64,000 nucleotides of DNA from Apoderus coryli. Lineage: Eukaryota; Arthropoda; Insecta; Coleoptera; Attelabidae. The stretch covers positions 12,134,428 through 12,198,427 of the forward strand of contig OU452211.1 of assembly GCA_911728435.2 (NCBI GenBank). The letters run 5' to 3'. Positions 22,109 to 33,388 of the stretch are shown here, one piece after another. Made by a program: the position numbers and the translations under genes. How positions within the stretch are numbered: position 1 is the stretch's first letter; the number at the start of each line of letters is the position of its first letter. Below the pieces are notes generated by a model. That model was not told the DNA's origin and made no database searches. It saw only the letters and a list, made by a program, of their open reading frames with translations.

Positions 22109-24540
22109 GTGACTAACATTAGCCATGAACCTATGTACGTGGAACGTTCAAGGAATGTTTCAACCAGGAAAACTAGAGAACACAATCCAAGAAATGGACA
22201 GATTAAAGGTAAACATCTTGGGAGTTTCGGAAGCCAGATGGTCGGGCTCAGGCAAACACACAATCAATAAAAAGACAATGTATTTCTCTGGAAACCAAGA
22301 TGGCAAGCACAACTATGGTGTTGCCATCATATTAGACCAGGAATCTGGTTGTGCTGTTGAGACGTTTTTACCGATCTCTGATAGGGTAATGACGCTAACA
22401 CTCAAAACCTCACACTCAAAACTAAACTTGATCCAAGTATAGGCGCCAACCACCAAAGGAACAGATGATGAAGATATTAGTAGAGCATTGGGCGCCACGA
22501 AGTCCAGGGACATCACCATAATAATGGGCGACTTTAATGCGAAGGTTGGGAGCGGGCCGGTACAAAACCTGGTAGGTAGATTTGGACTGGGAGTTACTAG
22601 CACCTTCTAAAAAGATAAATAAAGAATGGATTACTCAGGAAATTTTATTTCTGATGGACCATCGAAGGAAATACAAGAACAACGAAACAAGATATAGGGA
22701 GACCCAGAAAAAGATAAGAACAAAAATAAGGGTAGCAAAAGAACGTTTCTATGAAGAAAAATGCAAGGAAATAGAAGAGCTACAACGCAGATTTGAATTG
22801 TATAACCTACATAAGAATATAAAAGAATTGGCAGGTCTCAGAAAAGAAAAGATTACTACAATCCTCTTAGATAAAAATGGGAAAACACTATCAAACACAG
22901 AAGACAAACTGAAGAGATGGCAGGAATATATAAAAGACCTTTTCGACGATGTGAGAAATATCACATCCGTAGCTAGGGTAGGACTGGAAGACACAGGTCC
23001 CGAAATCACGAAGGACGAAGTCACCCACACACTAAACAACATGAGCAACGGTAAATCTCCTGGCCCCGACGGAATTCCTATCGACATTCTTAAGATCATA
23101 AGTGATCAAGATATGGATGTCGTGGTGAGACTCTTGAACAGCGTCTATGAGTCTGGAAAACTACCAAAGGAATGGCTCTCATCAGTCTTCATACGTTTAC
23201 CGAAAAAATCGGGTGTAAAAGAGTGCAGTGACCACCGTACCATAAGCCTCATGTCCCACACTTTGAAACTACTGTTATAAATTATACTCAACCGCATCCA
23301 CCAGAAACTCGATCTGGATATAAGTGACAGTCAGTTTGGCTTTCGCAAAGGATTAGGTACAAGAGAAGCACTATTCGCATTCAATGTAATAGTGCAGCGA
23401 TGCCTAGATGTTAATCAGGACGTATATGCCTGCTTCATCGACTATAATAAGGCGTTTGACAGGGTCCGCCACGACCAGTTGATGGAAATATTACAATGTA
23501 AAAACCTAGACCACCAAGACCTGCAAATCATCTCAAATCTCTATTACAACCAAAATGCCATCGTCAAAGTAGATCAACAAAATTCTGGCACCATCTCAAT
23601 AAAGAGAGGTGTACGTCAAGGTTGTGTTCTGTCACCTATTTTGTTTAATGCCTACTCTGAAGAGATTCTAAAAAGGGCAATGGAAAATGACAGTGCAGGA
23701 ATAAAAGTAAATGGAGTGCCTATAGTTGTTCTAAGATACGCTGATGATACCGTAATTTTAACGGAAAACCTGGAAGATCTACAAAGAATCATGGACAAAC
23801 TTGTTCGATATAGCGAAGAATACGGCCTTACACTCAACGTAAACAAAACAAAGTTCATGAAAATAACAAAGAAGGCCCAGACTAACAACGAACAGATAAT
23901 CGTCAAAGGTGAACCCATCGAACAGGTAGAGAAGTATACTTATCTTGGAACAACAGTTACTTGTAATAACGACTACACGAAAGAAATAAAAGCACACATA
24001 GAAATAGCAAGGTCCAATTTCAATAGCATGAAAAGAGTTTTGTGCAATAGAGGTCTAAGCCTAAAACTGAGACTGAGACTAGTTAGATGTTATGTTTTTG
24101 CCACTCTGCTTTATGGCGTCGAGGCATGGACTCTGAACGCAGAAATAACCAAAAGACTAGAAGCTTTTGAAATGTGGGTGTACAGAAGACTACTGAAGGT
24201 GTCATGGGTCGATCGGATAACTAACTTAGAAATACTTGAGCGACTAAACATAGAAAGAGAGTTGTTAATAACAATTAAAAGCAGAAAACTGCAGTATCTC
24301 GGCCATGTGACTCGTGGACCAAGATACGCCTTACTTCAATTGATAATGCAGGGAAGGATCCAAGGTACAAGAAGCGTGGGTAGAAGAAGGATATCCTGGT
24401 TGAGAAACTTGAGAGAGTGGTTTGGATGTTCCTCGATAGAGCTTTTTAGAGCAGCTGCATCCAAAATAAGAATTGCCATGATGATCGCCAATCTTCGTCG
24501 CGGAGATGGCACCTAGAGAGAGAGAGAGAGTGACTAACAT
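22109..24540 (+). mobile_element. LINE (endonuclease-RT type) with 11-bp target duplication
   Basis: The 11-bp word GTGACTAACAT occurs at 22109-22119 and again at 24530-24540, directly after a (GA)n tail, so the inserted unit is 22120-24529. It begins five bases before the ATG of the endonuclease frame, so this copy retains the ORF start. An internal deletion removes the end of the endonuclease and the start of the RT linker. Confidence 0.9.
22125..24516 (+). pseudogene. LINE ORF2 with internal deletion, stop and frameshifts
   Basis: The ATG at 22125 opens the endonuclease (NLCTWNVQGMFQPGKLE, then LGVSEARWSGSG). A stop at 22439-22441 follows LNLIQV; after a further endonuclease piece (MGDFNAKVGSGP) the frame jumps at about 22585 into the RT linker, showing that most of the endonuclease C-terminus is deleted. 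RT motifs follow: NGKSPGPDGIP, an LPKEW block, DHRTISLMSHTLK then TAA at 23278-23280, FRKGLGTREALFA, DYNKAFDRVRH (motif A), GVRQGCVLSPILFN (motif B), LRYADDTVIL (catalytic motif C) and YLGTTV. The C-terminus has AFEMWVYRRLLKVSW and LGHVTRGPRY blocks, ending with TAG at 24514-24516. Similar in style to the minus-strand LINE at 41.6-43.5 kb. Confidence 0.85.
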
Positions 24541-24602
24541 GAATGTTATTATATTTGAAAGATGTAGCTTATATTTCTACGTAATAACATTCACGTAAGT
24601 CA
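24530..24602. repeat. Imperfect palindrome at the LINE 3' flank
   Basis: gtgactaacatgaatgttat (24530 on) pairs with ataacattcacgtaagtcac (ending near 24602), about 20 of 25 positions matching. The LINE target duplication is the outer part of this palindrome, so the LINE inserted into the edge of a hairpin-forming sequence. Confidence 0.6.
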
Positions 24603-24639
24603 CTTGTGTAAGGGTTGGAGGCGGCGAGGGCATCAGATG

Positions 24640-24810
24640 TTTCGGTGTCCCAATGCGATGATGATATAGACAGGGGATGCATTATAGTTTTGTCCTGCTT
24701 TTAGATTCTTCTGTGGTATAAAAACTTTTTTGAACTAATTTCATAAGTCTGAAGATGATTAAATATGGATAGAAACATCGGTAATTAATTAAATTTATTT
24801 TCTATAAGTA
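24640..24810 (+). repeat. Possible Penelope-like terminal fragment
   Basis: Contains CTGAAGA (24750) followed after 16 bases by GAAAC and then GGTA, the order of hammerhead blocks in Penelope-like terminal repeats. The intervening bases do not form a good stem II. No coding part is attached. Weak assignment. Confidence 0.3.
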
Positions 24811-27086
24811 TATTACTAGTTCATTGCACGTAGGAACATTGTTATTTTTCAACTACGTCAATGGATTCATGAACAGCAAACCCAACAGGTGTCAAATGTT
24901 GCTTCTATTACCTAACGTTACCTATGTAGGTACCTGTCGCTTAAAGCAATCCAACCAAAACAAAAACACACAGGTATTTCATTTATTGTCTGCCAATCAT
25001 CATAAACAGTAAAATTGTTTCGATATATTTATAATACAAATAATTATAAAACAATACAAAAAAGTACGTGCATTTTTTGATCAATATTATGATGTATTAT
25101 GTGACAACCCTGCATCGCCATTTTGTTCTTAAATATTTACGTCTGCCACCTGTTGTCGTTATTGGTAAAGTTTATTGACTTAACTTAGATAGTGGTTCTT
25201 CTGAAATTTAGTTGTTTGGTACTTCGTGAGTACTGTGCTAGTAGTAGTATACTTAAGGAACCAATTTCGTGATTTGTACCAAATACGATAAGTACCTATT
25301 ATTACTTAGTAACTGAAACAGTTAAATAGGCACATAGACTATAGCGGTTGTTTATATTGATGGTGGTATTTCAGTCGCGTTTCTTTATTTGGTACTAGTG
25401 TATGTACCTGTTTGTGATATATTAGTTAGTGTTCCTAGTGTATTAGTTTTTAATAAAATGTGTTTTTGAAGTTTAATATGATACTAATTAATTAACGTTG
25501 TGAAAATTTTAAATTGATTATGGATTGTTTCATATAAGAAAGCTCGATAGTCAATATAGAATCAAGGTAAGTTTTTAAAAATAATCTGGTGCCGCTGGGT
25601 CATCAATAGCTCTCTAGAGGAAAGAGAAATCGAATTTATTATTTACAAATCTGCGTCTTTCTTCCAATTTTTTAAGTCCTTTTTTCCCTATACAGGGTGA
25701 TTCATTAAGGTTGCAACCAACGAAAACTGGAGATTTCTGAAAACAATTCAAGCATTTTTTGCCATTGAACCCATGTCCGCAAATGCTTCGTTATCGAGAT
25801 ACAGTGTGTCCAAATTTAGTGGTCAAATTAGCTTTTTTGTTCTTTGCTCATTTTGATAAAATTCTACATGCTGATAACCTAAAATAGTCTGCATTATTTT
25901 GAATTTCATTAACTGTTCATTGGCGTAGATATAAGGGGCATTTGGGTAAATTTTACACATAAATTAATTAAAGATAGCTTTGACAAGCTTCATTATTTCA
26001 AATTATTACTTTTTTAAAAAGAGCAACTTATAAACTACAAAAAAGCATATCTGGTAATATCGAAATAAAATTAACGAAGACGCTAAGTACGTATATGTAA
26101 GATATGGAGAGCTAAAAATTAAGCTACCACGGTATTTTCGCCGTATTTTAAAAATTATTTAGTTAAATCATTGTATTCCACTTCTCAATCAGTCTATTGT
26201 ATCAACAACAGGTTACCAAATTTTTTGTTTTCTCACCAAAATACAGACTTGAATATATAAATAAATATACAGCACAATAGAAACTAACAGTAATAATTAA
26301 CTGTTTTCATTTAGTTCCATTTCCAAACTTAAGTGTCATCATAATTATTACAAAATACAAAAAATAACTTTATTATTATTTTATAATTATTTATATAAAC
26401 TAATTATAGCTAATGATAATAGCAAAGTAGATATTAAAAAAACTACCTATTGTGTTATTAACGATTTTCTATGCTGATGTTTAAGTGTGAGTTTTAAGGT
26501 CATTATTGTATTGTATTGTTATAAAGGAAATAAAAAATTTAAATTTCGACATAAATTCCAATGTAAATTTCATACCTACTGCAGCAGGTTATTATTTAAA
26601 CTATTTTTTTACACCTGATGTTTGTGTTTCTAATTAATGGATTCATGTTCTATCTTAAATGCATCATAATTCATGGCTGTATGGAAATTACAGACAACAT
26701 TATTTGAATAAACATAGAGTGGCCCAATCAAACAGGATACAGAGTGTGTAATGTATGTTTTCGGAATTGGAATTTATTATGTACCCCCTGCGAGGAATTA
26801 GTATTCCCCTCATAATATAAATTGGGAAAGTAGGTCGAGAGATACCTTAATTTAAAGGTATTTTTATTTTCTTCACAAACCTTTTGTTCTTTCTTTCATA
26901 GTGCAGCTCGCACAAGAACTTAATTTTTACAATGTAGGTATAGTACCTACTTTTTCTAATACATAATTCGATACTTCATTAGCACGAGAACAGTCAAAAC
27001 ACACTAATAACATAATACGTATTTATTTATTTGTAAAAACACATACAGGTATAGACCCAATTACATTGTTTTGTATAAACTTAAAC
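24811..27086. other. No gene recognised; possible transposon ends and a splice-donor consensus
   Basis: AT-rich. A TACAGGGTGATTCATTAAGG mariner-type terminus starts at 25692; a second terminus-like word, atacagtgtgtccaaattt at about 25799, recurs inverted near 38745. The right end of the 12-15 kb element family recurs at 26103-26115. At 25565-25573 a perfect CAAG/GTAAGT donor follows 350 bp without coding motifs; it could end an untranslated 5' exon of the plus-strand gene at 34.8-49.9 kb, but nothing else supports that. Confidence 0.35.
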
Positions 27087-27088
27087 TA

Positions 27089-28391
27089 TTGGGTCTGCCA
27101 GATAACTTTTTTTTTTTGAAAATGCTATAAAAGAAAACCTGCTGAATATTTTCTCAAATTTCTTTTTTTATTTGAAAGTACAATCCTTCCGGTTAATAAT
27201 GACAAATAATTTCATTCAAATGGCTGCCTCGGCTGGCCATGCAGTAGCCTACACGATCGGTCCAATTTTTAAGCACCTTATCGATTGTGTGCAGCTGTAT
27301 TTCACCAATGGCTTCACGAATATTGTCCTTTAAAGCGTCAATTGTCTCTGGCTTGTCAGCGTAACACTTATCTTTGACGGCACCCCACAAATAATGGTCC
27401 AACGGTGTCAAATCGCAGCTCCGAGGTGGCCAAACGACATCAGCTCTGCGGCTGATAATGCGATCTTCAAAAACAGGGCGCAAAACATCGAGTGTACCTT
27501 CGGCTGTGTGGCACGTAGCGCCGTCCTGTTGAAACCAAATGTTGCCAATATCCTCCTCTTCAATTTTTGTGAACAAAAATTCGTTCAACATGGCCCGATA
27601 ACGATCGCCATTGACTGTAACGGCCACTCGTTGCTCATTTTCGAAGAAAAATGGCCCAATTATGCCTCCGGACCAAAATCCGCACCAAACAGTGACTCGT
27701 TTTGGGTGCATCGGCTTTTCAATGTATGCGTGCGGGTTTTCTGTGCCCCAAATGCGACAATTTTGCTTGTTTACATACCCGCCAAGATCAAAATGAGCTT
27801 CATGTGAAAAAATGATTTTTTTGGCAAAATCGGCATCTTCTGTAAGTCGATCGCAGGCCCACTGAGCGAAGCGAAAACGCATTGGATGGTCAGTTGGCTT
27901 CAACTCCTGAACCAATTGGACGTTGTATGGCGTCATACCAAGGTCTTTATGCAAAATTTGTCTCAATGATGTCTCCGAAATGTTCAATTGTTGAGACCGA
28001 CGGTGAATTGATGTTGATGGCGCTTCACGCACACTTTCTGCCACAGCAGCAATATTCTCGGGTGTACGCACTGTTTTTGGCTTTTCACGCTTTGGTTTAT
28101 CGATGAGGATGCCAGTTTCTTTCACTTTTTTCGCGAGATAACGAACATACGGAGCTGACGGTGCTTCTCTTCTTCCAAAATCCGTACGCAATTTTCGCAC
28201 ACATTCTGCAACATTACCATGATTTTCAAAGTAATGTCGCAATATTTCCCAGCGTTGTTCAAGCGTATACACAACCATATTCGTTCAGCGGAAGGATCAA
28301 ACTAATTATCTGTCAAATCAGACATGAGCTAAGTGTTACCCTTCACGAAATAAGCACTAGTTGAAAAAAAAACGTTAGATGGCGGACCCGA
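27089..28391 (-). mobile_element. Complete mariner-type (DD41D) transposon with intact frame
   Basis: A 1303-bp element flanked by TA (27087-27088, 28392-28393). Its 18-bp terminal inverted repeats match at 14 positions (TTGGGTCTGCCAGATAAC left; TCGGGTCCGCCATCTAAC reading in from the right). It holds one uninterrupted transposase on the minus strand. Repeats and size are ordinary for mariner, unlike the long-armed copy at 3.2-5.3 kb, so it is a separate family. Confidence 0.92.
27193..28278 (-). CDS. Mariner-type transposase, first catalytic Asp replaced by His
   Basis: A 361-residue open frame from the ATG at 28278. N-terminal paired HTH: TLEQRWEILRHYFENHGNVA and an SAPYVRYLAKKVKETG stretch, then a second HTH with RSQQLNISETSLRQILHK. 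The catalytic block reads IIFSHEAHFDLGGYVNKQNC, where relatives in this window have SDE, so residue 159 is His instead of the first Asp. The second Asp (D252, QQDGATCH) and third (D294, LTPLDHYLWG) are present with 41 residues between them. Family function is TA-directed transposition, but loss of the first metal-binding Asp should abolish cleavage. The protein could still bind its ends. No frameshift or stop is seen, so the copy is fairly young or the frame is maintained. Confidence 0.9.
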   Translation of the reverse strand: MVVYTLEQRWEILRHYFENHGNVAECVRKLRTDFGRREAPSAPYVRYLAKKVKETGILIDKPKREKPKTVRTPENIAAVAESVREAPSTSIHRRSQQLNISETSLRQILHKDLGMTPYNVQLVQELKPTDHPMRFRFAQWACDRLTEDADFAKKIIFSHEAHFDLGGYVNKQNCRIWGTENPHAYIEKPMHPKRVTVWCGFWSGGIIGPFFFENEQRVAVTVNGDRYRAMLNEFLFTKIEEEDIGNIWFQQDGATCHTAEGTLDVLRPVFEDRIISRRADVVWPPRSCDLTPLDHYLWGAVKDKCYADKPETIDALKDNIREAIGEIQLHTIDKVLKNWTDRVGYCMASRGSHLNEIICHY

Positions 28392-28499
28392 TACCTACCT
28401 TACAGTAAGGAACTATGACTAAAATATAAAGTGTACTTTTTTGTTTTATTGTAGGTATTTTAATTATTTTAAACTTAAATTGATTAAAATATGTCACAA

Positions 28500-28830
28500 T
28501 GAGTTAGAATTTCTCATCATCATTGCAATAGGTGATTTATGTTGATACCTAATTAGTTTTCGAAGTAGTTACGAGAAATATTTGATTATTTTTTGATCTT
28601 GTTTTTATTAATGGGATAGAAAAAATTGTTAATGCCAATGTTCTGGTGTCATAGGCTATGTTGTGAATTATTTTAAACAAATACAGTGTACTCGAGAATA
28701 TTCTTCTGTTAAATCGAGAAGTTAGATTATAATTGCTAACGTTAGTGTGGCAGTTTGACGTATGATCTTTTTTGAGAGTGAAATCAAAAAGACGAATATT
28801 TTTTTGTTGTACTATATAGATCATTACTAT
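28500..28830 (-). pseudogene. LINE ORF2 C-terminal fragment
   Basis: The minus-strand frame 28824-28549 has an NRRIFSSTLYLFKIIHNIAY block followed by IFSIPLIKTRSKNNQIF, matching the C-terminal layout of Jockey/CR1-like ORF2 proteins (R.....FLYK...N..D then IP...TRS...F). About 90 residues, no RT core. No 3' tail is obvious. Confidence 0.55.
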
Positions 28831-29329
28831 ATATTTTGTATATACAGAGTGAGTATAGAGGGTGGAAACCCCTGTATATTTCCGAAAATATTATTTTGAA
28901 AATGTTTAAAGAAAAGTTATTTGGTTTACTTTCTGGCACAACCTGCCGATGTTCAATTTTTTATAGCGTTAACAGCTTTATTGCTATGGCAAACAACTTT
29001 GTCTTTTTAAATGACATGGTATATTTTTCTTTTCATTTTTAGGTAGACCATTATTTATTTCTGGATACGATGACATAAAATTTTTATAGGGTTACATTAT
29101 AAAATAATTGAGAAAAAACTGTTTTATCAAACAATCGTGTTGTTCTTCGTTTACATTTCATTAAAATTAAATTTTTAGAAGACTTGCCATGGAAAACATT
29201 GTAGCTGTCAATTGAAAATACTTGTAAAATAAAAGGTCAATATATGTACAAATAAAAATTTAATTCAAAAAACAATTAGTAAAAAGTAAATCAAATCCAA
29301 CACCCTATTATTGAAAACTGCTAGTCCAA

Positions 29330-30115
29330 CAAATGTTGAATATGTTGTCCGTTATTATTTGTGCACCATTGGAGTCTCCTTTCAAATGAATTTCTTACTT
29401 TTAGTAACATGACAGGTAATATGCTTCTAGATTATCCAATAGAGTGTCAAATCTGGTGAGCGGGGGGGCCATTTGATAGCCCCTCAACGACCATCCATCT
29501 TTCTGTAAAAACTTCATCCAAATATTGCCGCAGTCTCAAAATGACTAGGAACACTGTCCTGCTCTAACCAAACTTCATTGTTTGTACTTCCCACACAGCG
29601 GGTACAATTTCTTCTCTTAGCAAATTTAAATATTTTTCAGCTGTAAGATTGCCATCAATGAAGAATGGTCCAATAATATTACGATCCAACACACCCAACC
29701 ATACATTAATTTTTTGTGGTCGATGAGTTCGTCCCTCCATGATCCAGCGTGGATTTTCGGCAGACCAATATCGAAAGTTTTGTTTATTTACGAATCCATG
29801 CAAAGTAAAATTAGCCTCATCAGTGAAAAAGTTTGGATTCAAGTTAATTTAGTCTAACATTACATTGCATAATTCAAGACGCCTCTGAAAATCTTCAAGC
29901 TCTTGAACCAGCTGTATTTTGTACGGATGAAAATGTTCTTTTTTTTAATAATTCACCACAGATATTTGAGAAATATCGTTTTGTTGACTGATTTGCCTTG
30001 CCGATAAATGCGGGTTTTCTTCCAACGATAGAATGACATCTAATGCCTTGTTACCGCCTGCAGTTGTTGACGATTGAAAAGACCTTTATTTTGTTTTTTT
30101 GGGCCACCCTGGATT
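29330..30115 (-). pseudogene. Mariner-type (DD41D-like) transposase relic
   Basis: The longest open part (29842-29564) reads [20 protein letters not shown] with the first catalytic Asp, followed by [12 protein letters not shown] and [17 protein letters not shown]. The C-terminal catalytic motifs at 29560-29330 are scrambled, and the N-terminal HTH region lies in broken frames at 29880-30080. A GGGCCACCCTGG-like terminus at about 30101 probably marks the 5' end. Not functional. Confidence 0.75.
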
Positions 30116-30119
30116 TATT

Positions 30120-31245
30120 CAACTAATTTTATGGATCATTCATACAGTCTCTTCATGTTTTCCTTATATTGATAAAGTATTTAGTAAAGCCACCTGATTA
30201 TAAGTAATACATTTTAAGATTAAACTGGTAATAATATTTTGTTGAATAATTAATTATTAATAATTTGTGTAATTTATATATTCAATGAAATGTAAATCCT
30301 GTTGGCCTAATTAAAATTATTTATGCAAGACAAATTCCATACCATCCATACTAAAATCAACCATTAATGGGCCCAGATTACAATTTATTTAAGTTTTTTA
30401 ATTTATATTAAAATATATTTATAAAAATAATAATAAGAATAATTTAGAATGTAGAAATTCATAATAATAGTTTTGTTGAATGAATGTACACAGAATGAAT
30501 TGAATGATTACGATTATAAAAAGTAAGGAAAGTATTACAAATCATCTTTATTTTTTGCTCTTGTAGTTGATAGTTCAATGCATTAACGAAACTCAGATAG
30601 ATTTCATTCGTCATACCAACACGTTTTTGAATTACTGCACAATATAGAAGATTGATATGGAAAAGATATATTACAAGAAAATAATAATTCTAAGAAATAA
30701 TTATTTGGTATAAAATTAAACATAATAACTTAAAAGAATTTGAGTGGAATAGGAGAAAGTTGTATGATAACTAAAGGTTGCTGGTTGGTTCAGATCTAAA
30801 TGAACTTGATCTGGTGTCTCTCTACTACTACTACTCTTCCACCTGAAACTGCTACCTCAAAATTACGAGGAAAATTTGAAAGAAGGAATGCGATGACAGA
30901 TCCGAATTTATTTAAGATGAAGATAAACCATCAGCATTTATGACAAACCCAAATATTATATTGAAAATTACAGTAACGGCATATGTTTCTTATCAGGTAT
31001 TAAAAACAATCATATAAATAAAGATAAATGAATATCTTGTGTAGATTCAAGGTGTACAGGTCATTTAAATAATTCAGTCGAAATTCTTCTAGCCACGAGT
31101 GATAAATATAATTTCTGTGGTAGGTAAGGCTTACGGCAGAATATCAAAATGTATCTATTACCAAAGATTAATGGACCTACACAATAAATTAATCCTTGCT
31201 ATTACTAAAGATGTGTTTGATGTTATCGCATCCCCAAAGGTCAAG
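30120..31245. other. No gene recognised
   Basis: Very AT-rich with no readable domain and no repeat structure seen by eye. Confidence 0.5.
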
Positions 31246-31249
31246 TCTT

Positions 31250-31725
31250 AAGCTATATTGAATATGCTTGTAAAAAAATTGTAAATTTTCACGTATGGGT
31301 TCATAAATAGTAGAAAAGGAGTCAACAAAATTAGACTGTCAAATTCATATATTTAGACTTTTAATTAGTTGAATTGGTGTTAAAAATATACGACAAAAAA
31401 ATTTCTGTATCATAGGCGTTCGTGAAAATTCTAAAAAAAGGTCAGAAAAATCTTTATCCACGATAAATCAAAACTCACTTAATAGATTGTTAACAAATTT
31501 GGTACAAAAATACTTCAGGATATTTCTAGGTGCTGATTAAGTTTTGGAATACATTGTGCGTATGTAACGGTTCAACAAAGTGTTCAAACATTTATAGTTT
31601 TTAAACATAATCGAAATATCGAAAAATTTTTCATTGTTGTATAACTTAAAACAATTAACATAAAAAATAGAGGCGTTTGAAAAGAGTGTAAAAAGAGATT
31701 AAAAACTTAAAACATATTTATTAAT
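31250..31725. repeat. Diverged copy of the 12-15 kb tandem-repeat unit
   Basis: Shares ordered words with the 530-bp unit at 12.5-14.8 kb: ttcataaatagtagaaaagg, tagttgaattggtgttaaaa, ataggcgttcgtgaaaattc, aatttggtacaaaaatac and a gtgctgattaa block. Only about one unit is present and it has many substitutions, so it is an older, non-amplified relative. Confidence 0.8.
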
Positions 31726-32109
31726 TTGCTTCACACTAAAATGCTTTGACCAGACGGGCCGTTTAGTTCCTCCACAACTCATCAGTGGTGATCGGCAGGC
31801 AGTGTGATTCAAAATTCCAACATATACTAGCACGAGGCTGAATGATAACAATAATATGTTAGTGGCGATGCTTTTAAATTAAAAGTTTCTGACAACTTCG
31901 TAATTTCAGTAAATTTAATAAATAATTCGTTAATATTATATATTTTTTCAGATTCAAAAACCGGCATAAACACTAACACGAGATAATGAACCGAAGTCGC
32001 ACCCCCTCCCAAGGGGGTGGTTCTCAGGGTTTTGAAATGGAAAGAAAATATTCGGTGCCTTCCAATCCAGAAACCAGGGCCTTTTCAAGTGAAGATTTGC
32101 ATGCATGGT

Positions 32110-32480
32110 CAATCTACAGGTAATTTGAGATATTATTGAGATTTTTGTTACGGCTTCTTGATAAAATGTGTTTTTTCATTGGTCCTGTCAGGAGGGCTTC
32201 TGTTTTTTGTCTATCTAGTTGCAGTACATTCTTAGTCATCCAAGTGTTCACCATATCGAATGACTTTCTGCTTGGAAGATTAAGATTTCTTTATTTCCCG
32301 CCGTTATAATTGTGCCCAGGGCGTCAGAGAAGCCAATTAGCTCAACTCTCTTTTGTGTAGATCGCTCTAGAACAGGCATAGAATATATTCCAAAGTAGAA
32401 TGCCAAGTACCCGGCCTTGATCGATATCACAGGTAATCTAGATCTTTTTTCCATTTTTGATCTTCTTTTGGCAAACATAT
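32110..32480 (-). pseudogene. R1/LOA-type LINE reverse transcriptase fragment
   Basis: The minus-strand frame 32478-32248 contains RVELIGFSDALGTIITAGNK, a degraded form of the catalytic FADDLALVI motif, and the following sequence in another frame gives DMVNTWMTKNVLQLDRQKTE then ALLTGPMKKH. The TWM..N.L.L...KTE.LL pattern is typical of R1/LOA-group reverse transcriptases. Broken by at least one frameshift and altered at the catalytic Asp pair. Confidence 0.6.
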
Positions 32481-32639
32481 TTTTTAATAAGATTTATATC
32501 TTAACAAAATTTCCCCCCATGGAGCTCAATTAAAGGATTTATTGCCATGCCATATTTACAATCCTATAATTAGTTCGGCTCTATGTCAGCAAGAATGTGA
32601 ATTTTAAAAACTAAAAAAAAATATGAATTTACTTATTAA

Positions 32640-33165
32640 TGTTTTATTTTCATTTTACCACACATTAATTAATTAACCCCAATATCGATTAAATGGTCAC
32701 CATTTTCTGTTGGCAGAATTACAATCTTTTGACGAAATTTTGAAATGCATTCTTCTTCTGTGATATCTCAGGGTGGTTTTAGTCTGGAGAGATGACATGA
32801 TATGGAAACATTTTAAAACCACATCTTATTTATTGTCCAATTTCGACCGAAAAAAATCTGGCAACATACCTATTCCGGTAAAGAAAGTCACAATTTCACA
32901 ATTTTTATAAAAGCACTCCTGGCCACATGGCAGATCACATTCTCTTTTTGTGGACTTAACGGAAGTTCTTCCACTATTATGTGGATTCTGCTTGTTAACA
33001 AAGTAGTTGGGGTGAAAATAATCACTAAGGATGATTTTGTTTGCATGAGCAATCATTACGGATTGGTTTTGAAAATTTGTCAACAAATTTAAGCCTAACT
33101 TTTTGTTGATGACTTTACCACAAAAACATTGCACCTTCACGCTGAGAAAATCCAGCAACAACTCC
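32640..33165 (-). pseudogene. Mariner-type (DD41D-like) transposase relic
   Basis: The minus-strand frame 33161-32826 includes ANKIILSDYFHPNYFVNKQN, aligning with the first-Asp motif (SDEAHF...VNKQN) of the other mariner-type copies here. The next segment KRECDLPCGQ resembles the RVTVWCG strand. Near 32690-32640 a decayed C-terminal NGGHFEHLL-like end can be guessed. The middle, with the second and third catalytic residues, is missing. Confidence 0.5.
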
Positions 33166-33388
33166 AGTTTAATATCATAGACAGCGCCGAAACTTTACCA
33201 ATTGGATCTTAGAATAACTGCTGATGTTTCTTCTTATTATAAAGCATTAAATTAAGAAATTGTATATAAATACAATTTCTTAATTTAATATATAAATATT
33301 AAATTTAATTTTATCTATGTTCTAACAATATGAAACCAAAATACATAGCTAACTTTACTGATACAATATTGACAAATTAGCACAAATA

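Noticed and set aside
25200..25567. Possible untranslated first exon ending in a perfect GTAAGT donor
   Set aside because: No promoter signal, no coding content and no link to exon A beyond orientation; mentioned only in the description of that stretch.
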